From: AB-137-C09 sp964458185
Lineage (GTDB): Bacteria > Pseudomonadota > Zetaproteobacteria > Mariprofundales > Mariprofundaceae
Assembly (NCBI GenBank): GCA_964458185.1
Contig: CAYWFG010000011.1
Coordinates: 1-64,000 of the forward strand
DNA: 64,000 nt
Direction of reading: 5' to 3'
The notes beneath the pieces are model-generated. The model was given only the letters and a program-made list of their open reading frames with translations, was not told the DNA's origin and made no database searches. A program made the position numbers and the translations under genes. This document shows positions 11,101 through 19,751 of the stretch, one piece after another (the stretch's first letter is position 1; each line of letters opens with the position of its first letter).

Positions 11101-11623
11101 GCAGCAGGTGATAGCTACGCCTTTAGCCAAAGACGGGTGCACATTATCAGCCATCAACCCGACCAAACGACTCAATGAATTGGCGTTTGATTACCCCATA
11201 AATACATTCAATGTACAGCATTTAAACAGATTATTAAATCAACACGCAGGCAAAACCCTGCCGCCATTAACCGCAGCCACCTACCAAGGATTTATGAATG
11301 GCGTGATTGATTTAGTGTTTGAGCATGAGGGGCGTTATTATATTGCTGATTACAAAGGCAATGCCTTAGGCAACACTTTGAATGATTATTGCCCCCAAGC
11401 CTTATGCACTGCCGTGCATCAACGTCGTTATGATCTGCAATACCTCATTTATAGTATCGCCTTACATCGCTATTTGACCCTACGCTTGCCTGATTATGAT
11501 TATGAAACCCATTTTGGCGGCGTGTATTATTTGTTTTTGCGGGGTATGCGAGTGGAATATGGTATGGATTATGGGGTGCATGTGGATCGTTTTCCGCTTG
11601 ATTTGTTAGATGATGCCATGTGA
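8162..11623 (+). CDS. recB: RecBCD subunit RecB (helicase/nuclease)
   Basis: This 1153-residue UvrD-family 3'-5' helicase carries a C-terminal nuclease. Walker A is at residues 24-32 (EASAGTGKT), with the helicase motifs IDEFQDTDALQY, GDPKQAIYGFRGGD and VTIHASKGLEYP further on. The nuclease site GFMNGVIDLVFEHEGRYY then IADYKGN provides the D...DxK residues that cut DNA in RecB. ATG 8162 overlaps the recC stop (ATGA); an in-frame ATG at 8114 inside recC is rejected. With RecC and RecD it processes double-strand breaks for RecA loading. No recD follows; the next gene is convergent. Confidence 0.96.
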   Translation: MKPIHILNIENTLKLSLRGIKLIEASAGTGKTYAISNLYLRFVCEGYTVGQVLVVTFTIAATEELRGRIRLRLHQAMQQLQGHQQDDIFFQQWASGITDTASTISQLQAALHHMDDAAIYTINGFCQRILSEHALASSQPFNNEMIADDHLLWQQAIQDWWRRHGYPLDPCCMSLFSSALINLDQLVDWQQRLRGSYVEVIPVIKRDMDACYQAWQALQASWQNLCLMWQSRHAALMDILENSPVLGRSGKAYRKDNLARWQSIWDDFFHGDAWWQQPDCLNMLSTSQLETYSQPSKRGKDPDLEDPFFKAVEAWFTEANHISMEYRVAALQDCHCSASAQVLAVKQQQGLMSFHDQLQWLADALTTNPSLADALRKRFPVAMIDEFQDTDALQYTIFHSIYHNANSLIMIGDPKQAIYGFRGGDIFTYIAAADDAQERWTLDHNWRSTATLVNGVNAIFQHQKSSPFLFKGIDFTPVSPANKKAPLLFRAGIKSPPAIAFWQLPPTTKEKNQSAKEAEPIIVASIAHDIALLLVQAAKGEACLGDKPVVAGDIAVLVRTHDEAENVRQALQAVQVAAVLHAKNHVFVSDEAEGLRLLLLAIASPQDETLLHQALASSLFGYDYTAMAAASFDVHQWSRWCEHLQDLHLQWQHRGFMAMFQQLLHQLGIANALAMQPLPERRLTNLLHLGELLQQAAQTRPSMHLLLQWFGEQACANDEDAELRLESDAQRVRIVTIHASKGLEYPIVYIPFAWKCRRVKEGEMVVSYYDSNRKQRMIDIGSDQQDDHRILAEQERLAEDVRLLYVALTRASSYMVIVWGHVGRDQHYTALHSVLHGEGQVSTVNKNEDLDKLCKASKGAVLSLAISMKAIPLLKAPIPPLPTQPCKAQQIIRMPSRQWQTLSFSRLSRDLPHPSFKRIVSDDPILHFRAGRQTGLFLHALLEVIDFQGDIVANSHHFCEQQAVRYGLSPDCATVIAPWMQQVIATPLAKDGCTLSAINPTKRLNELAFDYPINTFNVQHLNRLLNQHAGKTLPPLTAATYQGFMNGVIDLVFEHEGRYYIADYKGNALGNTLNDYCPQALCTAVHQRRYDLQYLIYSIALHRYLTLRLPDYDYETHFGGVYYLFLRGMRVEYGMDYGVHVDRFPLDLLDDAM

Positions 11624-11826
11624 TTTTACACAGTCTCCCTTGCCTGCTGAATGGCGAATCTATGATGCTGCTGCGTGGTAATCTAAAGATTATTTTTTTG
11701 CTAAAAATTGCCAATGTGAAGCAGCTTTAGCGATAGCTAAAATAACCGTGCAGGCATCTTGCCACCAGTAGCTTTGTTGTTACTTTGTAGTATTGGAAGA
11801 GAACGGTAGCATCCTCACTGTAGCTT

Positions 11827-11854
11827 TTTCAGGGGTAGTAACTCTCCCCTGAAA
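11827..11854. repeat. Inverted repeat between convergent recB and the nitrite channel gene
   Basis: A nine-base perfect stem (TTTCAGGGG at 11827-11835 and CCCCTGAAA at 11846-11854, ten-base loop) sits in the 245-base gap between two convergent genes. It is placed where a bidirectional terminator would be, but no clean T run follows on either strand, so it may only be an mRNA 3'-end stabiliser. The rest of the gap (11624-11826) shows no convincing gene. Confidence 0.4.
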
Positions 11855-11868
11855 GTAGCAAAAAAGGC

Positions 11869-12669
11869 TTACGCCACGTTTTTCTTGCGCGCTGTAATAT
11901 ACAATGCCATGCCCGTAAATAGCATGCCGCCCACAACATTACCCAAAATAACAGGGATTTCATTGTACATCCACCATTCTCCAATGGTTACATTTGCCCC
12001 CAGCATGATACCTGCGGGAATAACAAACATATTGACAATAGCATGCTCATAACCCAAAGCAAAGAAGGTCATGATGGGCAACCACATGGCTGCAATTTTA
12101 CCAATGGTGGTAGTTGAGGTTAATGCCATCACAGCACCTAAAGTAACCATCCAGTTACAGAGTATTGCACTGGTAAAAACCACAACCGTACCTGCCACAC
12201 CCATTTCGGCATACGCTATTGTTTTGTGTTCTGCTACGGCGATAATTTTTTTCGCGGCGGCAATCGTCATCGGGTCAACATGCCCCATTTTAGTAATCAC
12301 AATGTAATACAAGCTGGCATACAATACACTACCGATTAAATTACCAATCAGCACCCACGTCCAGTTAAAGGCAAGCTTACTTACCGTTGTTCGTCCATCC
12401 ATCACTGCAATAGGCAATAACGCAAAGTTCCCTGTTGCTAACTCTAGCCCTAACAAGATAATCATGACAAAGCCAACAGGGAAGATGATTGCCCCAACAA
12501 TACCAAAGCCTGTTTGGGTAATGGCAGTAATGGCAAGCGTGGTGGCATAGCCTAGAAATGCGCCAGATAAAGCACCACGGATCAATAAATCTTTGATGCC
12601 AAGGTTGGCTTTACTCGCCCCTGCCTGCAACATATTTTCAACCACGGTCTCTGGTTTAACGTATGCCAT
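11869..12669 (-). CDS. Formate/nitrite transporter family channel (NirC-like)
   Basis: The 266-residue protein has six transmembrane helices and the FNT signatures: LELATGNFALLPI near residues 75-90, NWTWVLIGNLIGS, ILCNWMVTLGAV and a C-terminal GNVVGGMLFTG. FNT channels are pentamers that pass formate, nitrite or hydrosulfide with a proton across the inner membrane. Sitting directly behind nirBD (its ATG shares one base with the nirD stop, with GGAG upstream) it is most likely the nitrite importer or exporter, as NirC is in enterics. The N-terminus KPETVVENMLQAGASKANLGIK is typical of the family. Confidence 0.93.
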   Translation of the reverse strand: MAYVKPETVVENMLQAGASKANLGIKDLLIRGALSGAFLGYATTLAITAITQTGFGIVGAIIFPVGFVMIILLGLELATGNFALLPIAVMDGRTTVSKLAFNWTWVLIGNLIGSVLYASLYYIVITKMGHVDPMTIAAAKKIIAVAEHKTIAYAEMGVAGTVVVFTSAILCNWMVTLGAVMALTSTTTIGKIAAMWLPIMTFFALGYEHAIVNMFVIPAGIMLGANVTIGEWWMYNEIPVILGNVVGGMLFTGMALYITARKKNVA

Positions 12670-13007
12670 TATTGTACTCCTGCCAAGTCAATAAAGACTT
12701 CATTGTCATCTATTTTGATTGGGTAGGTGGTGACACAGCCTGTATCAGGTGCTAACACCTTACCCGATGTTAAATCAATTTTCTGTGCGTGAAGTGGGCA
12801 AATAATGGTATCATTACTGATGATTCCTTCAGCTAAAGGACCTTGTTTATGCGGGCAACGGCTATCAATAGCGCGAATACTTCCATTAGTGAGTCGAAAC
12901 AAGGCAATATTCTTTTTCCCTGCGCGAATGAGTCGCCCCCCACGAAGGGGGACGGCATCAACCGTGCAAAGCTTGATCCATAGTGTGGTATGTATGGTGT
13001 CACTCAT
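12669..13007 (-). CDS. nirD: Nitrite reductase small subunit NirD (Rieske-type)
   Basis: The 112-residue protein has a Rieske fold with all four cluster ligands visible: CPH in SRCPHKQGPL and CPLH in IICPLHAQKIDL. It is the small subunit of NADH-dependent assimilatory/detoxifying nitrite reductase. Its ATG overlaps the nirB stop by four bases and its own stop overlaps the next ATG by one base, so nirB, nirD and the channel are one operon. Some NirD relatives have lost the cluster ligands; this one should still bind a 2Fe-2S centre. Confidence 0.94.
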   Translation of the reverse strand: MSDTIHTTLWIKLCTVDAVPLRGGRLIRAGKKNIALFRLTNGSIRAIDSRCPHKQGPLAEGIISNDTIICPLHAQKIDLTSGKVLAPDTGCVTTYPIKIDDNEVFIDLAGVQ

Positions 13008-15472
13008 GTTACTGCCTCTTCAATGATCGGAATATCAATACACTGGTATTCATTAAATTTCAGTTTGGTGTTGCTTTCTTTGGCATCATCCAAGCGCACT
13101 TGCCACGGGTCAGTCGTTAATGTTGCAAGGTATGCATCCATCTGTCCAACCAATGCAGCACGTTCTTTTATATTATTCACAGATGCCTGTTTGATTTTTT
13201 CTAGCCCGATACGTTCCAGCCACGGTGCTGTGCGTTCGTTGTGTTTGGCTGTTTCACGGTAAAACTGTAAATATGCCTTGGTCACATCCACCACTTCATC
13301 ATCGGTCGCAACCATGCACAATAAATCGCCAGCACGGACTTTCACGCCACCATTACCGCCGACATAAATTTCCCAACCACCGTCAACACCCACCACACCT
13401 AAATCTTTGATCGTTGCTTCAGCGCAGTTTCTGGGGCAGCCTGATGCTGCAAATTTGGTTTTAGCAGGGTACCATGTACGTCCAAAAATTTCTTCTAAAC
13501 GAATGCCCAACGAGGTAGAATCTTGCGTACCAAATCTGCACCATTCAGAACCAACACAGGTTTTTACCGTGCGCAACGCCTTGCCATAAGCAAAGCCTGA
13601 AGGCATGTCTAAATCATCCCATACCGACAATAAATCTTCTTTCTGCACGCCATAAAGACCGATGCGTTGACCACCTGTGATTTTAATGGTTTGAATATTG
13701 TATTTTTTTGCCACTTCACCCATGCGAATCAATGCTTCTGCGGTAGTATCGCCACCTAACACACGAGGAATAACGGAATACGTGCCATCTTTTTGAATAT
13801 TGGCATGCATTTTTTCATTGACTACCCGTGAAAAACGATCGTCCTCTGCTTCAGTTGGCCAGTACATGCCAATATAATAATTAACCGCAGGTCGGCAGAC
13901 GTGGCAACCTTCATTGCCCCAGCCCAAGACATCCAAAACTTGATGAACAGTGGTAAGGTGTTGGTTTTTAATCTGTGTTTTAACCTGATCATGGTTTAGT
14001 TCAGTGCAACCACAAATGGGTTCATGGGTAGATTCGACAAACGCCGTCCCCAGTGTAGAAGCGAGCAATTGATCAATCAGTCCCGCACAGCCGCCACATG
14101 AGCCTGCTGCTTTGGTACATTTTGTGATTTCTTTGCGGGTTGTTACGCCTTCGGTGACGATCACATCGACAATTTGTTTTTTGGTAATACCGTTACAACC
14201 ACAAACAATGGTTTCATCTGCCATGGCAGAGACTTGATCAATGCCTGAATGCCCTGAGTCGCCTAAACCCGATGCTGAAAACAGCAATGATGAGCGTTGT
14301 TCGGATACATCTTTGGCATCTTGCATCCATTGAAAAAACGTCGGGCCATCGGCTGTGTCACCAAACATGACCACGCCTTTGATGCGGTCATCTTCAAGCA
14401 CCAGCTTTTTGTACACACCACCGACTTTGTCCATCAACTCAATGATGTCTGCACCGGGACTGCCCATAAAGTCGCCCGCAGAAAATACATCTACGCCTGA
14501 AATTTTTAGCTTGGTCGAAACAACTGAACCTTCATAAACTTTCAGCCCTTGACCCGTAATCATATAGGCCAATGTTTTGGCTTGCTCAAACAAGGGTGCA
14601 ACCAAGCCATAGGCAATACCGCGATGCTCTGCACATTCACCCACGCTGTACACCGAAGGGTCGGTGACACTTTGCATATAATCATTAACGACAATACCGC
14701 GATGGCAAAATAAACCACATTCTTTGGCAATTCCCATATTGGGGCGAATACCCACTGCCATAATCAATAAGTCACAATCCAGTATTGAGCCATCTTTGAA
14801 AGTCAGCCCTGTCACCCGATCATCACCCACAACCGAGGTGGTTAAGGTTGAAACCTTGAACCGCATCCCCTGCTTTTCAAGTTCAGTGCGTAACATTTCG
14901 CCTGCAATAGTGTCCAACTGCATATTCATCAAGGTGGCTTGATCATGAATGACGGTAACATCCATACCCAAGTGCAACAAGCCTTTAGCGGCTTCTAAGC
15001 CCAGCAAACCACCACCAATCACGGCAGCTTTTTTATACCTTTTGGCAGCCGCAAACATGGCATCACAATCATCAATATCACGAAACGCCATCACGCCTTC
15101 TTTATCATGCCCTGGGATAGGAATGATAAAAGGATTAGAGCCTGTGGCGATAATCAATTTGTCGTAAGCTATTTTTAAACCATCTTCGGTAACGACTTTT
15201 TTATGACCACGATGAATCTCGCTGATGCGTGTACCCAAATGCAGGGTGATATGGTGATCAGCATACCATTGCTCATCATTAAGAATAATATCATCAATGG
15301 TAGTATCGCCCGCTAACACGGGGGAGAGCATAATACGATTGTAGTTGGGGTACTTTTCGGCACCAATAATGGTGATATCAAACATATCAGGGTTAGCAGC
15401 AAGAATTTCTTCAATCGCTCGCACCCCTGCCATGCCATTGCCGATCATAACCAGTCTTTTTTTCACCTGCAT
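13004..15472 (-). CDS. nirB: NADH-dependent nitrite reductase large subunit NirB
   Basis: The 822-residue enzyme reduces nitrite to ammonium using NADH. In order it has an FAD/NAD(P) oxidoreductase module (MIGNGMAGVRAIEE near the N-terminus and AAVIGGGLLGLEAAKGL), a BFD-like 2Fe-2S module (CGCNGITKKQI ... CTKAAGSCGGC), and the siroheme/4Fe-4S domain. The last carries the CVGSEWC and SGCPRNC cysteine pairs that hold the cluster. The start at 15472 has GAGG eight bases upstream; a 26-residue longer form has no support. It heads the nirB-nirD-channel operon; no clear FNR or NarL site was found in the 310 bases upstream. Confidence 0.96.
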   Translation of the reverse strand: MQVKKRLVMIGNGMAGVRAIEEILAANPDMFDITIIGAEKYPNYNRIMLSPVLAGDTTIDDIILNDEQWYADHHITLHLGTRISEIHRGHKKVVTEDGLKIAYDKLIIATGSNPFIIPIPGHDKEGVMAFRDIDDCDAMFAAAKRYKKAAVIGGGLLGLEAAKGLLHLGMDVTVIHDQATLMNMQLDTIAGEMLRTELEKQGMRFKVSTLTTSVVGDDRVTGLTFKDGSILDCDLLIMAVGIRPNMGIAKECGLFCHRGIVVNDYMQSVTDPSVYSVGECAEHRGIAYGLVAPLFEQAKTLAYMITGQGLKVYEGSVVSTKLKISGVDVFSAGDFMGSPGADIIELMDKVGGVYKKLVLEDDRIKGVVMFGDTADGPTFFQWMQDAKDVSEQRSSLLFSASGLGDSGHSGIDQVSAMADETIVCGCNGITKKQIVDVIVTEGVTTRKEITKCTKAAGSCGGCAGLIDQLLASTLGTAFVESTHEPICGCTELNHDQVKTQIKNQHLTTVHQVLDVLGWGNEGCHVCRPAVNYYIGMYWPTEAEDDRFSRVVNEKMHANIQKDGTYSVIPRVLGGDTTAEALIRMGEVAKKYNIQTIKITGGQRIGLYGVQKEDLLSVWDDLDMPSGFAYGKALRTVKTCVGSEWCRFGTQDSTSLGIRLEEIFGRTWYPAKTKFAASGCPRNCAEATIKDLGVVGVDGGWEIYVGGNGGVKVRAGDLLCMVATDDEVVDVTKAYLQFYRETAKHNERTAPWLERIGLEKIKQASVNNIKERAALVGQMDAYLATLTTDPWQVRLDDAKESNTKLKFNEYQCIDIPIIEEAVT

Positions 15473-15782
15473 AGTAGTACCTCGTGAGAATGACAACGTT
15501 TTGTGTAATTCATTCAGTAAAGCAAGGATGATGCCAGTATAATAAAGCATTGTTTTTAAACGGTTAGAGGGTCAGAAGGGTTAAACCTGCCTGTTTTTTA
15601 AGCATGGTTGGTGATGAATGTGGCAAACTAATGATTTAGCTGATGTTACGCACTAAGTGCTTTCAACGCCCCTAAATTCAAATCATAAATACAATTTAAA
15701 ATATTTATTGGCCTCCCTTTTAAGATGCGAGGCTATGCGAGAACAACTTGATAGATAGCATCAAAGAAGTAAGCTGCGCGGT

Positions 15783-17066
15783 ATGATTACACCTCAATTT
15801 ATTCGTTCAACTTTATGCTTACTTATGTTATTCACGTGGGGAGCCACTACAGCTTATGCTGTAGAGTTTGATATCTATCAAGGTGATTTTAGACCATTGC
15901 ATGCAGCGGTGCTGATTGATGCACCAGCGGATCGCATGCAAGAAGCCAAACTGGTGCAAGATGTTATTCGTAACGACCTTGTTTCTAGCCAATCATTCAA
16001 AGGTTTGAATTCCTTGGCATTTTTAGCTTCTGCCAATGACGTATTTAAAAAGATTGATTATTCTGATTGGAGTACTATCGGCACCGATATATTGATTGTA
16101 GGTAAGCTTAATCGCAGCGGCAACGGTTGGCGGATTGACTTGCGGGTGTACCAAGTTTTGCAGCGCAAAATTTTAGGAGTTCGTAGCTTGCAAACATCCA
16201 TTCATGGCTTGCGTCGGTTAGGGCATCAATCGGCTAATTTTGCCTATCAATCGGTTCTTGATATCCCCGGTCACTTTGATACTCATTTGGTTTTTGTACG
16301 CAAAAGCGGTGCATACTCTGATTTAATGTACATGGATCAAGATGGTTATAATTTACAAACTGTTGGGCATAACTTTACGCTTTTGTTATCGCCTGATTGG
16401 TCATCAGATGGGCGAAATGTTGCATTAAACACCTATGTTGGTAATCGCCCTCAACTAGAAATATTTGATCTTCGCAGTGGCAAACGGAATGTTTTTGGGC
16501 GGTTTAAAGGCTTAAACAGCACACCTGAATTTTCACCTGATGGTCGTTATATCGCGGCATCTTTATCGTACACGGGCAACCCTGAAATTTTTATTTATGA
16601 CATAAAAGAAAAAGAATGGCAGCAATTTACGTACAGTAAAGGTATTGATACCACGCCAACATGGTCACCTGATGGTCAATGGATTGCTTTTGCTAGCAGT
16701 CGCAGTGGCTCGCCACAAATTTACAAAAAATCTATCAGTGGTGGCAAGCCGATTCGCGTTAGTATCAAAGGGAATTATAATACTTCGCCAGCATGGTCGC
16801 CAAGGGGAGATAAAATAGCACTCATTTCACAAAAAAAATGGCAATATGCTATTGCGACGATTGATATTGATGGTGAAAACCTGCGTTATTTAGCAACGGG
16901 CAACCGCATTGAATCGCCTGCATGGTCACCTAATGGTCAAATTGTCATTTACTCCGCAGAAGCAAACCATCGCCGTAGAATATACACCATTCCGTCTTGG
17001 GGTGGTGTTTCTCGCGCTATTACTTCCACCGATATGGATGCTTCAGATCCTGCATGGTCGAACTGA
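15783..17066 (+). CDS. tolB: Tol-Pal system beta-propeller protein TolB
   Basis: The 427-residue protein has a cleavable signal peptide (LCLLMLFTWGATTAYA, cleavage after about residue 26), an N-terminal alpha/beta domain, and a six-bladed propeller. The blades show the repeated WSPDG, FSPDG and WSPNG blade ends. TolB is periplasmic and binds Pal and peptidoglycan-linked partners to keep the outer membrane tethered during division. It stands apart from tolQRA and pal, which are not in the window, and is followed 78 bases later by mutS on the same strand. No strong ribosome site is visible before the ATG. Confidence 0.94.
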   Translation: MITPQFIRSTLCLLMLFTWGATTAYAVEFDIYQGDFRPLHAAVLIDAPADRMQEAKLVQDVIRNDLVSSQSFKGLNSLAFLASANDVFKKIDYSDWSTIGTDILIVGKLNRSGNGWRIDLRVYQVLQRKILGVRSLQTSIHGLRRLGHQSANFAYQSVLDIPGHFDTHLVFVRKSGAYSDLMYMDQDGYNLQTVGHNFTLLLSPDWSSDGRNVALNTYVGNRPQLEIFDLRSGKRNVFGRFKGLNSTPEFSPDGRYIAASLSYTGNPEIFIYDIKEKEWQQFTYSKGIDTTPTWSPDGQWIAFASSRSGSPQIYKKSISGGKPIRVSIKGNYNTSPAWSPRGDKIALISQKKWQYAIATIDIDGENLRYLATGNRIESPAWSPNGQIVIYSAEANHRRRIYTIPSWGGVSRAITSTDMDASDPAWSN

Positions 17067-17144
17067 TCTTATGCAGTTGGGCTGAAATCAATGATAATTT
17101 TTCGCTAACAACTGCCTAGATTTCCTTTTCTCTACACATAGCTT

Positions 17145-19751
17145 ATGCTCATGGCAAAAAAGAGTGATAAACCTGAACACACCCCGATGATGCAACAATA
17201 CCTGCGGATCAAACAAGATTATGCAGATTGTTTATTGTTTTACCGCATGGGTGATTTTTATGAGATGTTTTTTGACGATGCGGTGGAAGGTTCGCGCATC
17301 TTGGATATTGCTTTAACCAAACGCGGCAAAAGCAATGGCGATGATATTCCGATGGCAGGTGTGCCATGGCATCAGGCTGAAGGGTACCTTGCACGTTTGG
17401 TCGCCAGTGGTCGGCGGGTAGCGATTTGCGAACAAATGGAAGCTCCTGATGGCAGCAAAGGGCCTGTCCGCCGCGAAGTAGTGCGCGTAGTAACCCCTGG
17501 TACGATTACTGAATCAGCGTTACTAGAACAACATTGTGCCGCGCCATTGCTGGCGCTTTACCGCAATCAAACAACATGGGGGCTTGCTGCCCTTGATCTT
17601 GCTTCAGGGCAATGGCGACTAGCAGAAGGGCATGGTGAGCATACCTTAGAAGAACGCCTTGCCGTGTTGCACCCTGCTGAAATTTTATTGCCTCAAAATG
17701 CTACGGTGCAAGGGGATTACCGCTGTTGGCATCCTGGCGACTGGTCGTTTTCTTCAAGCGTGGCACAAGAACAGTTGGTCAAACGGTTTGGCATGACCGA
17801 TTGGGAATCATTAAACATCGCGGGGCATGGGTGCATTGTTGCGGCATTGGGTGCGGTGCTGGCATACTTGGAACAAACCCAGAAATGCAATTTAGCACAC
17901 CTCCAACTTCCTGTTTTTCATGCCCAAACACGGGGCATGCATATTGATGCCCGCTCACGCCGTAATTTAGAATTGCATCATGGCATGAATGGTGATCCTG
18001 CGGGTGGTCTGATTCGCATCTTGGATCAAACATGCTCCCCAATGGGCGCACGTTTATTGCGCGAATGGCTGGATCACCCCTTGGGCGATATTTCGGCAAT
18101 CCATGAACGGCAACATGCGGTGCGTTATTTGATGCAACAGCATGAAACCCATCATGCACTGCGCGAACTGTTGCACAATATGCGCGATCAAGAACGCATA
18201 TTAACGCGCATTGTGCTGCGCCGTGCATCGCCACGTGATTTATTGGGCTTAAAAGAAAGTTTAAACCTGTTGCCAGAGCTTCGACAATGGTTGGCAGGCA
18301 ACGACCCTTTGCTTAACCATGCGGCGGCATCCATGAAAGGGTTGGATGATTTAGCAGGCTTGTTGCAACAAGCCATCAATAATACACCACCGCCAACACT
18401 GCGTGATGCAGGTATTGTTTGCCGTGGTTTTGATACCGAACTGGATCGTTTACGCAGCTTAAGTGATGATGCTGATGCATGGTTGAAAGATTACGAAGCA
18501 AGCGAGCGAGAACGCACAGGGCTAGGCAACCTGCGGGTGAAATACAACAAAGTATTTGGTTATTTTATTGAAGTATCCAAAGCCCAAGCCGTGGATGTTC
18601 CGCATGATTATGTGCGCAAACAAACACTGGTTAATGCCGAGCGTTTTATCACCGATGAATTACACCGCTATGAAGCTGAAATTTTAGGGGCAAAAGAAGC
18701 AGCATTGCACCGTGAGGCAGCATTGATCGAACAATTGTGTGATCGCATTGGCAAACATGCAGCACCGATTCAAGCCGCAGCCCATGCCGTTGGCTGCACC
18801 GATGTCTTGTGTTGCTTTGCTTATCTGGCAGTAGCGCATGATTATATTTGCCCAGAAATCCATGACGGCGATGGCTTGCAGCTTGGCAAAGCGCGTCACC
18901 CTTTGGTCGAGCAATGCATTGATGGTAATTTTGTTGCCAATGATTGCCAGATGGACATGCAATCACGACGCATGATGCTCTTAACAGGGCCTAACATGGG
19001 CGGTAAATCCACCTATATGCGACAAATTGCATGGGCTGTTTGGCTGGCACATACGGGATGTTTTATTGCTGCCAGCGAAGCACGCATTCCACTAACCCAT
19101 CGCATTTTCACCCGTGTCGGCGCAGGCGATGAATTGGCGAGTGGTCGTTCCACCTTCATGGTTGAAATGATGGAAACGGCAACGATTCTTAATCAATTAG
19201 AACCACGTTCTTTGGTTATTATTGATGAAATTGGGCGTGGAACCAGCACTTGGGATGGTCTTGCTATTGCCCGTGCAGTGGCTGAATCGCTGCTTACCAC
19301 ATCGCATGTCCTGACCTTATTTGCCACCCATTACCATGAATTAACTGATTTACCCTTGCAGCATAACACGGTGTTCAATGCTTCGGTCACGGTGCGTGAG
19401 TGGCAAGACCGCGTGGTGTTTTTGCATAAAGTAATTGACCAAGCGGCTGATCGTTCGTATGGCGTGGCTGTGGCGCAGCTTGCAGGCTTGCCACCTAAGG
19501 TGATCCGTGCCGCAAAAAAACACTTGCGTGAATTAGAAAGTATCGCCGCACAAAATAAAACCCAACATAAACAACCATCGGTGTTTGACCCTGCGTCTTC
19601 CCCTGAATCTGCCGAAGTCTTTGCCGAACATCCGTGGCAAGCCCTCGCTGATGAATTAGAAGCGCTGGATGTCGATCAACTTCGTCCCTTGGATGCCCTC
19701 AATATTTTAGCCTCACTCAAACAACGCAGCGGAGAAAATGATGACCATTAA
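17145..19751 (+). CDS. mutS: DNA mismatch recognition protein MutS
   Basis: The 868-residue protein has the mismatch-reading FYEMF wedge in MGDFYEMFFDDA near residue 40, the core and clamp domains, and the ABC-type ATPase. Walker A is GPNMGGKST (about 614-622) and Walker B/signature is IIDEIGRGTSTWDG. It recognises mismatches and recruits MutL, whose gene is also in this window at 38.1 kb. An ATG six bases later (17151) is an alternative start. The end overlaps glnD by about 11-14 bases, so the two are coupled. Confidence 0.97.
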   Translation: MLMAKKSDKPEHTPMMQQYLRIKQDYADCLLFYRMGDFYEMFFDDAVEGSRILDIALTKRGKSNGDDIPMAGVPWHQAEGYLARLVASGRRVAICEQMEAPDGSKGPVRREVVRVVTPGTITESALLEQHCAAPLLALYRNQTTWGLAALDLASGQWRLAEGHGEHTLEERLAVLHPAEILLPQNATVQGDYRCWHPGDWSFSSSVAQEQLVKRFGMTDWESLNIAGHGCIVAALGAVLAYLEQTQKCNLAHLQLPVFHAQTRGMHIDARSRRNLELHHGMNGDPAGGLIRILDQTCSPMGARLLREWLDHPLGDISAIHERQHAVRYLMQQHETHHALRELLHNMRDQERILTRIVLRRASPRDLLGLKESLNLLPELRQWLAGNDPLLNHAAASMKGLDDLAGLLQQAINNTPPPTLRDAGIVCRGFDTELDRLRSLSDDADAWLKDYEASERERTGLGNLRVKYNKVFGYFIEVSKAQAVDVPHDYVRKQTLVNAERFITDELHRYEAEILGAKEAALHREAALIEQLCDRIGKHAAPIQAAAHAVGCTDVLCCFAYLAVAHDYICPEIHDGDGLQLGKARHPLVEQCIDGNFVANDCQMDMQSRRMMLLTGPNMGGKSTYMRQIAWAVWLAHTGCFIAASEARIPLTHRIFTRVGAGDELASGRSTFMVEMMETATILNQLEPRSLVIIDEIGRGTSTWDGLAIARAVAESLLTTSHVLTLFATHYHELTDLPLQHNTVFNASVTVREWQDRVVFLHKVIDQAADRSYGVAVAQLAGLPPKVIRAAKKHLRELESIAAQNKTQHKQPSVFDPASSPESAEVFAEHPWQALADELEALDVDQLRPLDALNILASLKQRSGENDDH

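Noticed and set aside
11615..11683. Short frame overlapping the recB stop, considered as a recD remnant
   Set aside because: It has no RecD motifs, and a complete recD exists at 36.3 kb.
15738..15762. TTGAT...ATCAA considered as an FNR site between nirB and tolB
   Set aside because: The spacing between half-sites is seven bases rather than four.
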